From: Heliocidaris tuberculata
Taxonomy: Eukaryota; Echinodermata; Echinoidea; Camarodonta; Echinometridae
NCBI GenBank assembly: GCA_025618425.1
Contig: CM046836.1
Span: 15,278,135-15,342,134 of the forward strand
DNA length: 64,000 nt
Direction of reading: 5' to 3'
The notes under the pieces: model-generated
Seen by the model: the letters and a program-made list of their open reading frames with translations, nothing else
What the model was told of the DNA's origin: nothing
Databases searched by the model: none
Part shown: positions 11,272 through 26,200 of the stretch, piece after piece
Numbering within the stretch: the first letter of the stretch is position 1
Layout of the letters: every line of letters begins with the position of its first letter
Program-made: the position numbers and the translations under genes

Positions 11272-14200
11272 CTACAATGTAAGGAAAGAGAGAGATCATT
11301 TAAGATGAATTCCATAAGCCATCACACCAGCTTTTTAATCATAGATTTCTATTTACTTTGTCACAAAAAAAAACCTCTCTTGAAGAGTAGAGGTTATGTT
11401 CCATTTTGGAGTGTTGTAATTAGAGAAAATGGAAGGTCTACGCACGAGAAGACAAAAACTGCATTACCATCAAGAGACATTTCATGAAACTAAAAGATGG
11501 TGCATGTACTTCCCAAATGGACAAAAACTCGTATTTCACCCAGACACAATATTTGCAATAAAAAAGAAGGACATTGCAAGACTAACCTGCACTTTCCTAT
11601 GGAGCAAGCCGAGATGGGGTCCCCAATGACAGCTACCAGTGACTGTGCTCTGGTGATGGCAGTGTTCAGGAGCTTGTCGTTGGACAGGAAGCCATAGTCT
11701 GGTTCGTCCTCACTGGACGACTGTGGAGGAGGGTCCTTCGACTTGGACGATGAAGACGGCTTCTTGGATGGCTGTGCCTTGACTATGTGCTTGCAGGTGT
11801 GATGTGTTCGCACGGTGCTGATGAAGAGTGCTCGGAACTGCTTGCCTAGTGGAGGGGGGATCAAAGGAAGGAATAGTATGAATGGCACTAAACATTTATG
11901 AAAGCAGTGATGGATAATTTCAAGGCTTGGTCTTAACAAGGGCCCAAGGGCATGTAACATTCTGAAATTACGAATGACCTCAAAAGTTTTATAGGAGTTG
12001 TACTCATAACCCCCTCATTCTGGACACTATCTATAAAATGACCCTATTTCAAAAGAATGACTTATAAATATAAATAACTATTAGGGGATTTTACTTTGAA
12101 AAAAAAATTGTTGCAGTTTCTTAGAGAACATGTGCCAAAATATACACCATGGTAACCAATGAGTCCCAAAGATAATTTTTTCATTAGCTGTACCAATCAA
12201 AAGAGGAGAGAACCACAATCATTTTACACAGAATTCTCAAAGATATCAATGTAACATTCCTTCACTTTTCTACAAAAGGTTTTTAATTGTTATTCCTTTC
12301 AAACAGAATGATGTGATATCCTGAAACTTGTATGGAATACATCTTTCAAATGTCTTTACTTCTTTGGGGAGACATCTATTTCACATTTAGGAGCATGAAC
12401 TATTCCACGCCTATGGTGAAAGCAAGAACTGTAACAACTTATGCCACATACCTTGAACATTCATGACCCTCTCGACTGACACACTATGGAGCTTCCTCTT
12501 GCGTAGTTCATGCCTTATACGGAACACCTGGTCCGAGTAGTGGGCGACAACTCCGATGCTGTTCTCATCACACGTCCCCCATTCCTCTGGCCACATCTTC
12601 TGAAGCTCCTGCACCCGGTCACACAATTCAAACACCTATGTAGGGATAAAGAAAGTGTTATCACTAGGATTTGTATCTTTTGCACCAAAAATATCAAAAT
12701 CCCTGTTTTCCTGAAGTTGCAAAATTTGTACAGCACAACACTTTTACATCCTTTTGAAATATGTATTGGTTATAACCGGCATTTTATAATGAATATACAA
12801 AAAGCATTTGCTTAATTATCATTTTCTGTTAATATTCAAGGAGAACCCCCCCCCCCCCCCTCAATAATCTGCTAGTGATTCACCTAATCTATTGGACCCA
12901 GAAATATATTTGAATTTTAATTTCACATGAGGCTAAATTATACAACTATAAAGTGTGATAGTTTTCTATCTTATGTTTCGATCTTACTATAAAATTCAAG
13001 GGTGGAGTTCGGGGGTACTTGTCCAGACTTTCTTGTGTCTTAATATTCCTCGCAAGCTTCCTGATATATGTAAAGCATCTGGTTTGTATCAAAAGGTGAT
13101 TTGTTACAATGATTGAACAAAGGGTGTAAGATGTCCTCCACCTCAGAGTCAAGGACACACGGGGAGAGGGGTACTTGGACACAATCATCATTATGTCCAC
13201 CATTCTTCATTAGGTTTCACTTGTACATGTATGTACATCAGCAAGAGCATTTGGTTATCAACATGATTGGGGGGGGGGGGGGGTATGCACACCAGTGTTA
13301 AACATATAGAAAAATAAAAACAACAAAGAACATATAGCATTTGAAGGAATGGTACATGTTTCAGAGTCATGCAAACTCCATCGTCACCCTGAAAATTTTA
13401 CATCAGAATCAACATTACATATACTCTCTGATTACAAAGAATATCTAAACCATCATGAGCGAATATAGGGTATATAGGGTATTCTGTTGTAAATTTTCAG
13501 GCTGACGATGGAATTTGTGGTTTTATTTTAAAACTGTTATCGTGTCATTCTTTTGGAAATATTGAAAAATACATCATTTCGGGATTCTTAACAAACCTCT
13601 GCATTGTTGTAGAAGGAGATGCTGTTCTTCTCCTGGATATCCTCTCCCCTGGCAGTGAAGAATGTCAGTGGATACCATTTAGGATGCGGGGGCTGCTTGC
13701 CAGATGCCAGCAGCTTACCATCGTAGAACAAGTCTGAGGTGTAGTCCACAATGGCTTCGTGGGAACGGTAGTTTGCACAGAGCAGGATCTTGCAGGGATG
13801 GCTGTCAGGATAGTGGTCGTAGAGGCGTTCCAGCAATGAGATGTGGAGGCGGCGATCAAAGACAAATTCACTGTGCACTTGTGGGCTTATCTGTGGCATA
13901 CAAGCAAGGAAAAACAGAGTTAAGAGTGTTGGTTTCAAAGAGAAGAATCACTGTTCCATCAGTATGGAGCTCCTGAAAAACCAAAATTTGCAGTCATAAG
14001 TTATAAACTACAACTGGATGTATGAAATATACGGACTAAAACAAGCTCAAGCCTTGGGCCACTCTCTTCATGTATAATCCCTCTTCTTGCTGTTTATTAA
14101 GGCTTTGCTGGTCCATGTAAGGTCCCCTGGGAAAAACTCCTCAACAGAAAGCAAGCAGGAAGAGCCAGAACCACAAAACTTTATGTAATCAAGGATAAAG

Positions 14201-17200
14201 CAGCAATAAGCTATGACCAGCTGCTAAAAATGATGGGTCATAACCATGAATACAAGGCTACATTTTCAGGGTTTTTTTTAAAAAGCTTTTCTACCTTGCT
14301 CACAGAAGAACCTAGTAGTAGTCACTGAAAACACAGGTACTTACCTGCATGTAGTCACCAGCCAGGACAATCCTGGTGTCCTTAGTGGCCAGAGCTAAGG
14401 GCATGACTGTCTCACATTCCATGGCTTGGGCTGCTTCATCCAGTAAGATGTGGGTGAAGTATCCTGGCTCAAGCTCCAGATGGGTCAGGAACCTAATGGT
14501 GGACAAGAATAAGAAAATGAACTTGTTATCATATCCTGGTAGCTGTTGGTAATGAAGAATGGGTGTGTGCATTGAGACACACAACAGGGATTACTGTCTC
14601 ATACTCTAAGGCTTGGCTCCAAAGCTTCAGAAAGAGAAATGCAAAGGGCAAATGGGAAATATAAAGTTAACAAAAATTTTGAACATTTAAAAATGTTTTG
14701 GTAGTTAGACAGACACCTTTACCTATTGTGTACTGCAACACCAATTCACTCAATTATAACATAGACTCTCCTTTGACTAGGATCACTGACTACCATGTGC
14801 ATGATACATCACTTGTTAAGGGCTCCCCAGTCCATTTTCATGAAAGGGTTTTACTTTACCTGGAAGTGCTAAGGGTAGCAACCACTACCCTATGCTTCTC
14901 CACCTGATCCTTGGTAGGCATGACAAACCGGTCCTCCCCCTCAGACATGCAGCAGTAGAGGCGCACCACAGGGTGTACGGTGGGCACCCATCTGTCCTTG
15001 AAGTAGATCCTGAGGGGTCTGGCGGCGGTGTTGCCCGACTCAACAAAGGAGTGGAAGTAGTCCCTGATGTACAGGTCTGCCGCACTGTGAAGGTGGAAAA
15101 AGCGGAGACAAGGATGATTTCTAAAGTGTCAGAATACCAGTAAGATATCAAAGGGATATGGTCCATCTTCGAAGAGCAATGATTGTACTATAGGAATATA
15201 AAGTTTCTTCAATATGTACATGTACTAGAAAAACAGAAGTCATGTGAGGGGGGGGGGGGGACTCCTTACATGCCATGGATTGAAAGCCCCACCTAACAAT
15301 CTAAATGTTGTACACTTTGTTCTTTTCCTTCTTGAAAAAGAAGCAGGTACAATCATTGCAAATTTTATACCCAAGAAAGATGCCTAATTTCAAAGTGAAA
15401 ATCTGACTCTTGAAAATTCCTTTATGATAATTTGTGTAAGCTTTGTGGCAAAGAATGCATGAAGGTACCCGAGAAGGCAGACTCTGCCATCCCCCCCCCC
15501 CCCATGATCTCGGCAGAGCAGTGAAAAATAATGAAATTTGCCAAATCAATAGAGCACCTGTACATAAAACTTCATATCTATACCTCAAAGGGTCTATAAT
15601 TATCATAAGAGGATATTTATGTTGTGCACAGATTGGCAACTTATAAAACTGCACAGTAATAGAAAATTGCAATTTCTTAACATCTAATATCAAAAGACGG
15701 GTAAGACCGTAGGCCATAAAGTTATGAAATCTTGAGATGAAAATCCATCGTAGCAAATAAAAAAGGGGACTCCTTACCTGTTGGAGTGTGTGCATATCAG
15801 TATCCTGGTATTAGGCTGCTGCAGAATGAGCCTGGTAGCATGGGCCAATGTGTAGGTCTTCCCTGTGCCGTACGGACCCACTAGAAAGATGGGAGGGAGC
15901 TGATGGACTAGAGGAGTTGTCATAGCAACAATGGCTTCTCGCTGCTTACTGTTCATCTGCATGTCCATCTTATCACTCCATTGCCTGCAAAAGAATATGG
16001 GTAGGGACACAGAATTCAAGTAAAACATAAGTTTGTATATATTGTCCATAACATCAGAGACCTAGATTTCATGAAAATGCTGATACAAAAAGGAAGACAT
16101 GTATATATTATTACAAATTTCAAATAACAGATTCAAAGCATAAGATGAAACAGCTAGTGTCAATCAATGTAGTTCTGTGATACATGCCATACTTAAAAGA
16201 ATATGATGGTGAAGATCAAGAAAATAGTAGGTTTCATAAAATCAATTAGAATATTGAATGGCTTTCTTTTGCAGTCCTGACATAAGCGTATCACACTCGC
16301 TTGAACAATATGTCACTCATTATGCCACCTTGTGAAGTAAGCTTTCAGATTGTGCAATATATTTCTGTCATCATTCAGTATTATTTTGATGTTTATATAT
16401 AATTATAATATATATTTATTACTCTGACCAGGTAAGTGGAAAGAATGACATATATCATACAAAATTGAAGAAAGAAGACTTACTTGTTAGGGGTCCATGG
16501 TACCTTGGCACTAGAGTGCACATTAGGAAAGAGAAGGCTCATATCTGGGACCTTGTCCACAGCATAGTGCATCTCACACAGGGGTAGTCTGTTTGGAAAT
16601 ATTATGAATACATATCATCACATTATCTCTTTTTTTCTGAGGTAGGTATGGTTTGCATAAATCCTCAGCTATGACAGACTACACTCCAACCTCGAGTCTA
16701 AGTTCATACTGACATCACACTTTCTGGATTTCCCAGAATATAGTAAAGATCAATAAAACGATTAGGTTAACTGAAATATCACTGGAAGTATAAAAACTAC
16801 ATACCTAATGCACACACATTGTGAAAAAGATTGAAACCTGGTAAATTCTGATATCCTGATGACTAATCCCTCAACTATAGGCACCAAGAAAACTGCCTAC
16901 TATGGACAGTTAACCCCCCCCCCCCCCAACAACTACCCCATAGGACAATGAACCCCCAGACAAACGCCTAGAATCCTTCTATCCCTAGGAACTCCACTCT
17001 CATCCTCTCCTCACCTGTTGAGCTGAAACTGTAGCTCCACCTTGATCTGGGAGTTGTTCTTCAGCTTCAGGTCATCCACACACTGCTTACTCAGGGTCAG
17101 GTAGATGGAGTCCTTGCTCTTCTCCGTAATGGGCGCTTCATAGACCTTCTCAGGAGTCTTCCCATCCTGGATCGGGGCCAGGAGCACCGAGTTGCAGCTG

Positions 17201-20200
17201 TTGAGGATCAGTCTGCCACCGGGCGTGTCGTCTGAGAGGTCATCATTGAGGCGCATGAGAGCGAAGAGCTGGCCGTTCTGGGCATAGCGGGCACCGCTGT
17301 TCCGTGATGGTACCAGCATGAAGGTGGTAGCCATCTGAAGGGTGGTCCTGATGTTGTACCTATATATGAATGAAACAAAATGGTGAAACAGAGTCCACTA
17401 CATTTTGTATTATTGCCCAGAGATGTTCCCACACTGCAGCTATATTATTCTCCCTATCCACACACTGCAGCTATATTATTCAACATTACAAGAGAATTTA
17501 ACCATTCAGGGAGGATTTTGTACAATCCAGCCCATGTGAAGTTTCAAGTGTTTAAAGATAAAAGCTTATGAATGTTCATACTTAGTTTAAAGTTGAAAGG
17601 TAATCATTTGTTTGTAATGAGTGGAAAAATGTGATATTTAACTAACCAAACTTTACTCTTTTACCTAAAATATATTGACTATGAAGCAAATGGCCTATTA
17701 AAGCTCATTACTCTCCTTTTTCCATTCTTACACACTTTAATAGTCCCAGTGAAAACAAAGCCCACTTTTATTCCACACAGAAAGATATCTTGCACATATC
17801 ACACATTCACAAAGTCACTTACTTGCTGATGTCCCTGAACCTGGCTGTCTCCTCGATGTACAGCAGATCATGCATTCTGTTCTTGTAGTTGTTCTTCGTG
17901 ATTGTCTTCTCTAATACAGATCTCTTGAAGAGCTCTTCTGTTGAATGAGGAGGCACATAAAATGACAGCAATCCTTTGTCTTGCTCTGTCCCAAACTGCA
18001 CAGGCGGACTGAAGTCAACCACTGTCTTGTTCGTTCCATCCCATCGTTCTGTCACACATACCATGGACTCCCGCACCTCTTCCAACTCCTTCTGATCCAT
18101 TGCAGACACTGAGTCCACAGAGATGCGCTTCATGAGCACCGGTTCATTGCCGAAGTCGAAGACGACCGACTGGCGGAACGTGCCGAAGATCTGAGAGGTG
18201 AACTGAATCTTGACACGGTAGATGCGCTCCTTGGACTTGGCGCTGTTGTAAGGGTTGATGTTGTTATTGTTGGAGGAGCTCATCTTGCTGCTCCACTCCT
18301 GGCAGTTCTCCGGGATGTCCTGGGAACTCTGGCGCTTGGAGTCACCCATCAGGATGCTGGCAATGCTGAAGTGAGGCCGGTGGACGTCAAAGAAGAGAGC
18401 CACACGTTGAAGTTGCTTGCTAGGCTGTTATTTCAAAAGGGAAGGAAAACAAAGAGATTTTCAGAAACCATCTTGCCATTAGAATATATTTGGCACAACA
18501 TTGGCAAATGTGTATCACTACATTGTTTATTCAAACCCACAGTAGTATAATTATGAGAAGGGCTAAGAAATTAAATTCTTCATTTAAGTAACTGAGCAAG
18601 TGAGCATAAAAGAAAATAAAAGAAAAAAGTGAAGGAATGGTTAATAAAGAGGATTTTTAAAATCATTCTATGCCAGGACATTCACCTTTTCTGTACAAAG
18701 CAAGACTTGGCATTTATGAGAACCAGGCCTGTGAGTGGGGTTTCAAAAAAAGAGCTGAAAAAAGCTGGAACTAGTTTACCTGATCTATTTACTTGTCTTC
18801 AGCTTCTGCAAGTTTTCAGAAAGAAAATACAAGCTTTACATCCACTGCAGATTGAACTGCCACCAAGCGGCGGCCTGCCAGACACATGTGGCGGCGTGGT
18901 CCACAGTTCTACAAATGCAGGCAGCGTGAACTTCACTTCGCACGCGAAGGCAAAACACATACAGTACATATACGGCATGTTGTTTTCCATATTTGGTTGC
19001 ATGAGAGCTAGACTCCGCTCGTGCTCGCAACGGTTAAACTAAACTGTTTCCAGCCGTTTAAAACCATTGAAATAACGGTTGCTGATAAAATAGCAGGAAT
19101 AGCACACAGGACAAAAGCGGAAATTGAAATCGGCAAGAATAATAAAACAAGCTGATTTCCGCTAAAAAGCGGAGATCTGACACGCCTGGACAACAGAATC
19201 TTCTAATTCCACTGATGTTTAATAATGAGCATTATAGATTTCCTAAAAACATTCTTGAATTGTCTTTGAACAATACACTTTGAAAATGTCATACACATAC
19301 CCTTCCTTTCTAGAACTACAGAAACCATTCTAAAAGTATTGGTCGATATAATGAAGTTCAGAATTTGGTGTGTTTCTACTGACCTTGCAATGAAGAGTGA
19401 AGATCCAGGAATGTGCCGAGTTCTTACTTGAGACTGTTACATTGGAATCTGAGTTGATGCTCACCTTCACATCATCCACAGATTCACTTAGCTGAGAGAG
19501 AGAGAAGAAAGCAATGCGAAAAATTCATGATTAACTCTATCATAACCCAGTGTGGAAGGACATTACAAATCCACGTACTTGTGGTGCCAAGTAACAATGG
19601 ACAATTAAAAAACACTGACTGATTATCTAAAGGTAAAAACAAAATAACGAAATATGACATAGAGATTAAATGATTTGCATAACTCACTCACAATTGCAGT
19701 GAATGTAAAATGTTTGTCTTTGATCATTATCTTCATTTTGCATCAACTTGCATCAATAGGGATTGTTCTTTCATACAAAGCATTTAACAAGCCCTAAAAT
19801 GCACAAGGAAATCACAATTAACTTTCACCTTTCACTGTGACACAAAAGGAATCGTATTACATATCAGGAAATGATATTCTGTGTTTTATTCGAGTCTAAA
19901 GTTACTAACCACATTCAGAGGGGTAGGAGAGTTCATCCACTTCTCAAAGAGTTGCTCAGCAAAGCTCATCCCATGGATTTGTTTGTCTCTAGCTCGTTGG
20001 TATTTCATCTGTCTATACCTGTAGCGCTCCTTCCACTCTGCTAACTCATCCTCACTATGGGCATATGTACATTGTTGACCAAATCGGCATTTCAGACGGC
20101 TGCTCATGAAAGGAGAAAGGTCAGTTTTCCGTAATTAGAACTTTTTATGTTTTACATGTACTCTCAACAAATGCATAATATTCCAAAACTCAAATTTAGT

Positions 20201-23200
20201 CATAATATTTCACATTGTCAGAAAAAGTCAGTCAAACTCACTTCCAAAATTAACATTGGAAGAAGGCTACTAAATTGACTACATTATGGCAAAAGAATTA
20301 AAGATACTCATGTAACAGATGATAGCAGTGACATAAAGAATTTCATTAAAAAAGGTGTTCAATCCACTTTACATGATTTGGAAAAAAATCAAGATTCTTC
20401 ATTTCAAAACTATCACTCGTATCATTTATAAGGACAGGTTGATTTACAATAATGTTATCATTCTACATCATCCCTCTCCAATTAAGAAAAAGAAATACAT
20501 AAATCATAAGTACATTATTTTGAACATTTACAAAAAATATAAGAATCAGATTAGTCTGTCTGACCACTATTTAGAAAATGAGTAAATTCCAGCTTAACAG
20601 CATTATTTTTTCTTTGTAATTCTTGCTTTATTGATTCTTTGCATTTCAAATGAAACATAACATAACATCAACAGTATGACGGATCACGGGTAAAAAAACA
20701 CATTTATTATCTTTTTGAATCACTGCATTTACTTCATGTATATGAGATGACAGTTAGGTTCAGAAAGCCAGCCAGACATCCAAAATGACTCATGCACCCT
20801 ACAGATGACCTTTGATCAATAAAGAGACTAAAATTTCCAAAAAAGCTGACATCACGTTGAGCCATGGATGAGATCTCCCCTGCTACACATTGATTGCAGG
20901 CCTCCGTGGATTTCAGCAGTAAGGCGTGGTTATATTATCCGCTAGGACCTTCAACCCAAATATCAATAATCGCTTTCCATAATTCTGGCATACAGTGTTA
21001 AAATACTCTGTGAAATTTCAATCTTTATTGTTCTAGATATTCATTACTCTACAGAGAAGAAATTGTTTCCTCTTAATCCATTCTGGAAAAATATACCAAC
21101 AATTTTCTCATATATTTCACATTCGTTATTCCCAGTCAGCCTACATTATCACCACTACCTTCATCTATTATCCAGTATGCACACGAAAGTCCCATTGTCA
21201 AAAGCTCTCTATTCTCAATTCATTAACAAAAAATAGAATTATCTTCTTTTTCTTCTTAAAATCTGCTCGTCTGATGAGATAACATCCATAATTCATGTAA
21301 TACACCCCTCCTTCCCTCTTTCCCATCAACCCACAGCACAATCATCCTAACTTACTCTGCGCAGAGGAGGTACTCTTCCCCCACGGCCCCCCTGGGAGGC
21401 GGCCGATGCTTCCAATCCCGTCCTTCATCCGATGAGATGATAGCTCTATGGCTTTCACTCATACTGTGGAGATGGTAGTCCACCTGAGTTGAACATTGCA
21501 CTTGACAAAAGGAACAGAAGTTCTCTGGGTCTGTGTACACAGTAAAAGGGAAAATAAGGATATTGAAGTACATGTTTGTCAGATGAAATTTAAAAAAAAA
21601 AAAATTCTTCTACATTGTATGTTTGAACTTTTACAAAATTCTATTTACAATAGTAATTCCGGAGGGTCATTAGAGTTTTTAAAACAGTTCAGATGTCTAT
21701 CATGAATGTAAATAACGATACCACAATGCCTAACACTGTAGGTACAAGGTCAACTAAATGATAAAGATACTAAGAGGTTTATGTGTATACATTAACATTT
21801 TTAGTAAGTCATGAAAAACGCTATGTTATTGGCTTTAAAGAAAATCACTAACCAAACGTTTCATACGAAACATAAATTATGTGAAAGAGGGTGAAAAAAG
21901 AACCTCTAAATACACTGGTAACATTAATCTCAATACTACAAGTCAAGAGGGACAGGTTTACAAGCTTTCCATTATTTTAATAGTTGATGGAGACAAGGGC
22001 AGGTAGATAATCTAGCTTAATCCTGGGCTCGCCTATTGTTTGTGTCAAGTTGGCACTCTACTTTCCCCCAAAACAGGATATGGTAAATGAATGTCCTTAC
22101 AAGAGTTTCTATAGAGGTGTCTTCAAAGACAGTCCATTCAATTGGCTCTCACATTCCACCAAAAGTGTGGAAACAGAGGTTATAGCTTAATCTTCTACAA
22201 TATTCCAGTTAGCCCCATTTTAGAAATCCATTCCCTCTGCATCAAAAATAGAATTAAAATTCTTTAGAAATATGAAAATATTGCTCACTCTCTTGTTTAC
22301 TGGCATCCTTTTTATGCTTTCCCTCAGACGCTGGTTTGCGTTTCCCCCTCTGATGGTGAGTGGATGAGGCTGAGCTAGCACTACCACCACTCGCTCCTTG
22401 GCCCCTTCCACTTGGCTGGGAGGGGTTTGATGAGGCTTCCGTTCCATTCTTGTCTCTTGCTGATGTGTTTCTACTGGTTGATGAGGTCTGTAAATATACA
22501 ATATGCACTATTGCATTAAGGCAAAAAGTTATGTTCCATGAAGCTAATGTATATAATTGACAGCGTCGGAAATACACGGGGGCGACAGGCGATTTCGCCC
22601 TCGTCGGCCCCCATATCGCCCCAATAAATGCTGGAAAACCTGTATTTGGTGGCGACCATTTTCATATGAGTCGCCCCCATAAATGATTCGAAAGAAAATC
22701 ACTAATATGCTCAAAAAGCAGCTAAATTCAACCTTTTATCTCGTTGTTGATTCGGAGCTTAGTACATCGCGAATGTGTAGCATCGTGAGCGCTAGACCAA
22801 ATGACAACAATTACAGTATAGCCAGATATCGCACGGAACTGAAGATAACGCTTTTTTCATGCATACTACAGTAACTACCCACATTGACGCATTCTATATC
22901 ACGGTTGTATAAATTCATCGACAGCTTCATTTCACTTAGTCTTTGCGCGACACTTTTTGTGAAAATTTCCTTTCCGAAACGCAATATCACTGTTACAATG
23001 ATAGGTCTAAAATTACCATCATCCGTGTAATGAGACTATCTCTAGATCTACGACCGGATACACCACACAGAGAAATTGTCCCTTACCACATTAAGTCCGT
23101 AGTCACCTCAAAAAATCAATCTGTAAAGCCAAAGCCTGCCTAAAAAATGCGGAATTAGTGCCATTTCTTCAAAGCACGCGGCGCTTAAGTCGGGTTGTGA

Positions 23201-26200
23201 GAAACAGGGTCACCGAAAACGCTCTACAAATCAGGAAATCGGTGGATTTATGATGGGGTTTTATACTTATCGCGCGCGAGATCGATGCTCATCGAGTGTG
23301 ATGGTATCCGCGAAAAATCAAATTGGAAAAGAAAAATCGCCGGAACTGTGCGCATTCACAGTATATATGTACGTACGTACGTCCAAGCGGATTTAGGAGT
23401 ATTATGTGCGAGAAAAGAAAAAACACACACCAAGCCCGCCTTTTCACTTAAAATAAACATCTGCGCAGGAAATACGCCTAATGACAGCAAATTCGAGTGA
23501 AATTGACCTATTGTTGAATTGACCTATTTTTTATTTATTCCTTCAAAGTTTTGAAAAAAAAAAAAAAAAAAAAATCTGATGGGGGGGGGGGGGGTGAAGT
23601 TAAAATTTTAAAAATCTATGTTTTAAAATTAAATTGGGCAGTATGACGTAAAATAAACCTGTGCATGAGATAGTACGATTAGTACCAATGTAAACAGCAA
23701 TCGCAATATCACAAAAAACCCAAATTGATAACCAGGCTGACAGTCTGCTCTTTCCATTAAAATGGTAGCCCCAATAATATAAGAAATAGCCCAATAAAAT
23801 TCAAAAGTAGCCCCAAGGCAAAAAAAAAAGTAGCCCCTAAAAAAAAAAATTAATTCCTAGGCTGATAATTGACTACTTTGAAGAAAATCTCTGTAACCTA
23901 AATTTTAGACAATGATGTCTTATAGTGAAAAAAAAAAGAAAAATTGTCACAGGTAGATGAAAAGATAATGCAGATAGGTAGATATAAATGAATATAAGGT
24001 AATGCCTTCTGCACTGTGTATGCAACCACTACTGGTGACATAGCAAGTGACTGTGGTTTCATAATCATTCATTTTGACACTGTGTCTGTGACTGGAATCC
24101 ACTACAAATAATGAACATAGTTGTATTTCAAGAGTATTATACAGCAAAATTTGGTAATGAATCACACCAATCATCAAATTCTATGTACCAGTATACTTTA
24201 CGTAAAGAGATAAGTATAATTAATTTTCCAGCTAGCATATATATACAAATATGTGCATTAATCTTGTTTGTAAAGCACTTTTGAGAACTCATTCTGAGTT
24301 GAACTGTGCTATATAAAAACACTATAGATATTATTGTTACTCTATCTGAACACTGATGGCCCATCAGCACAGGGCAAGCGATAAAAACAAATATACAGCA
24401 CGGTGATAGATGCAGGACTTCAGTGTTCTGTCTTACCTCTGTCTTTTCGTCCAGCAATCTCTTAAGTCTGTTTACTTCTTTGGATGCTTGGCCATTCTGT
24501 ATCAAATACAAAATACCAAATTGTGGTGACAGATTAACATCTTTGTAATAATAACAGACTGGGATTGGAATGAACTGCATTTTTCAACATGCAATAGTGA
24601 GTTTTCCCAAGGACGACGGAGGGGGAGAGAACGGTAAGCCTGAGCCCAAAATCAATCTGCACAAATATGCGCAATACTGAAATTCCTCACTTTGTGTTGA
24701 AATCTAGAACGGTTCTCGATTTATTTAGATTCCAGTCTAGATGAAGAACGCAGCAATGTTATCAGCCAATCAGTGCTCAAACGTAGCACAAACCTATGGC
24801 ATCACGCGTGCACAGCAACGTCCCCGTCCGCATTATCATACAAGCGAAACTGCAGAGATCGGGGCGGTCGGTTGAGTGTGGGTACTGTGAGATTTGACTG
24901 CTTCTATGTATTCTAGGTGTTGCGAAAACTCACTAATATTTCCTTGATACAACAAACAAACTGAAATGTGAGTCTTGATTCTAGGCACTCATGTATCTGG
25001 TGACTCCCACATTTATTCCGGGCTTTTATTTCCTCAAAGATATAAAGGGTTCAGTTATAGGGTTTATACTGGTTTTACATTAGGTTTGTGGTTATATGTA
25101 GGTAGTATATTTTACTCCAGATATCAGTTACGGTAGAAAATTGACCAAAGAGCAATCATCGCCGGAGCATGTTGTGGAATTGTGAACTGGTATCTAACCA
25201 TTTACAACATATGTCCTTATCTGCATATTTGAAAAATGGGTAAAAGTGCACTTAACTGACAAGATTCCTTAACCCTCCTGCCAATAGGTAGCCAAGATAA
25301 TTAAAGAATTATTGTTGCATAGGGCAATTTCATTTACTTTTTTAAAAAACAAGATTATAATAGTAAATAATAATATATAAGATTTACAAGGCACCAAATC
25401 CACTTGATGATCAAGTGCTCAAGGCGCAAGTTACAGTTATGTCTGTTACAGGAGGGTATGGAAGCCACAGGTACATTAACAAGTACTACCAATATTACTA
25501 ATTAATACAAAAATAAGAAAGGATCAGTCTAACCTTTGGTTCCGCGGAGGTCCACTGCTTTGCTGTTTCATAGGCTGCTTGTGTCTTGTTTAGCTTGCTG
25601 AGGGCTTGGGTCTTACGCATTAATAATTTACCTAGACTACTTCTGGTCGGGGACATGGCTAATAACTTATTGATGTCATCTAGGGCTTTCTCATTTTGAT
25701 CCTGTGCCAAGAAACAACAGATTTGGGGTCAAAGGTAAAATTTTTCTCAAGGACAGCAGCAGTTTAAAATGGATTTTATTTAGATGAATCACATCTTTTA
25801 TGCGCACACACACACACACACACACACACACTGTACACTGTATGACAAGTAATATAAGCTTGCTGTATATTTACCTAAGTTACATAATTCCATGCAAAAT
25901 AAAAATATCACTTTGACAATGCACATGTACACATTTAAAATTCATATTCTCAAGAATCTAATCCTTAATCGTGAATTAAAAGATAATTAAACCACTTTAC
26001 AGGATTTTATATTTCGTTTGTATATCATTCATTATATAATACAAAAATTAAGTTTTCATATATAATTCTCAATGAGAATTTGTATTCAGTTAGAAACTCC
26101 AATGGAATGGAAAGGAAATTACTGTTTCCATTTGGTGTGATTTTCTAAATATAAATGGGCTTAAAACATATTATAGCACTATTTGATGTTTCACTAAATT

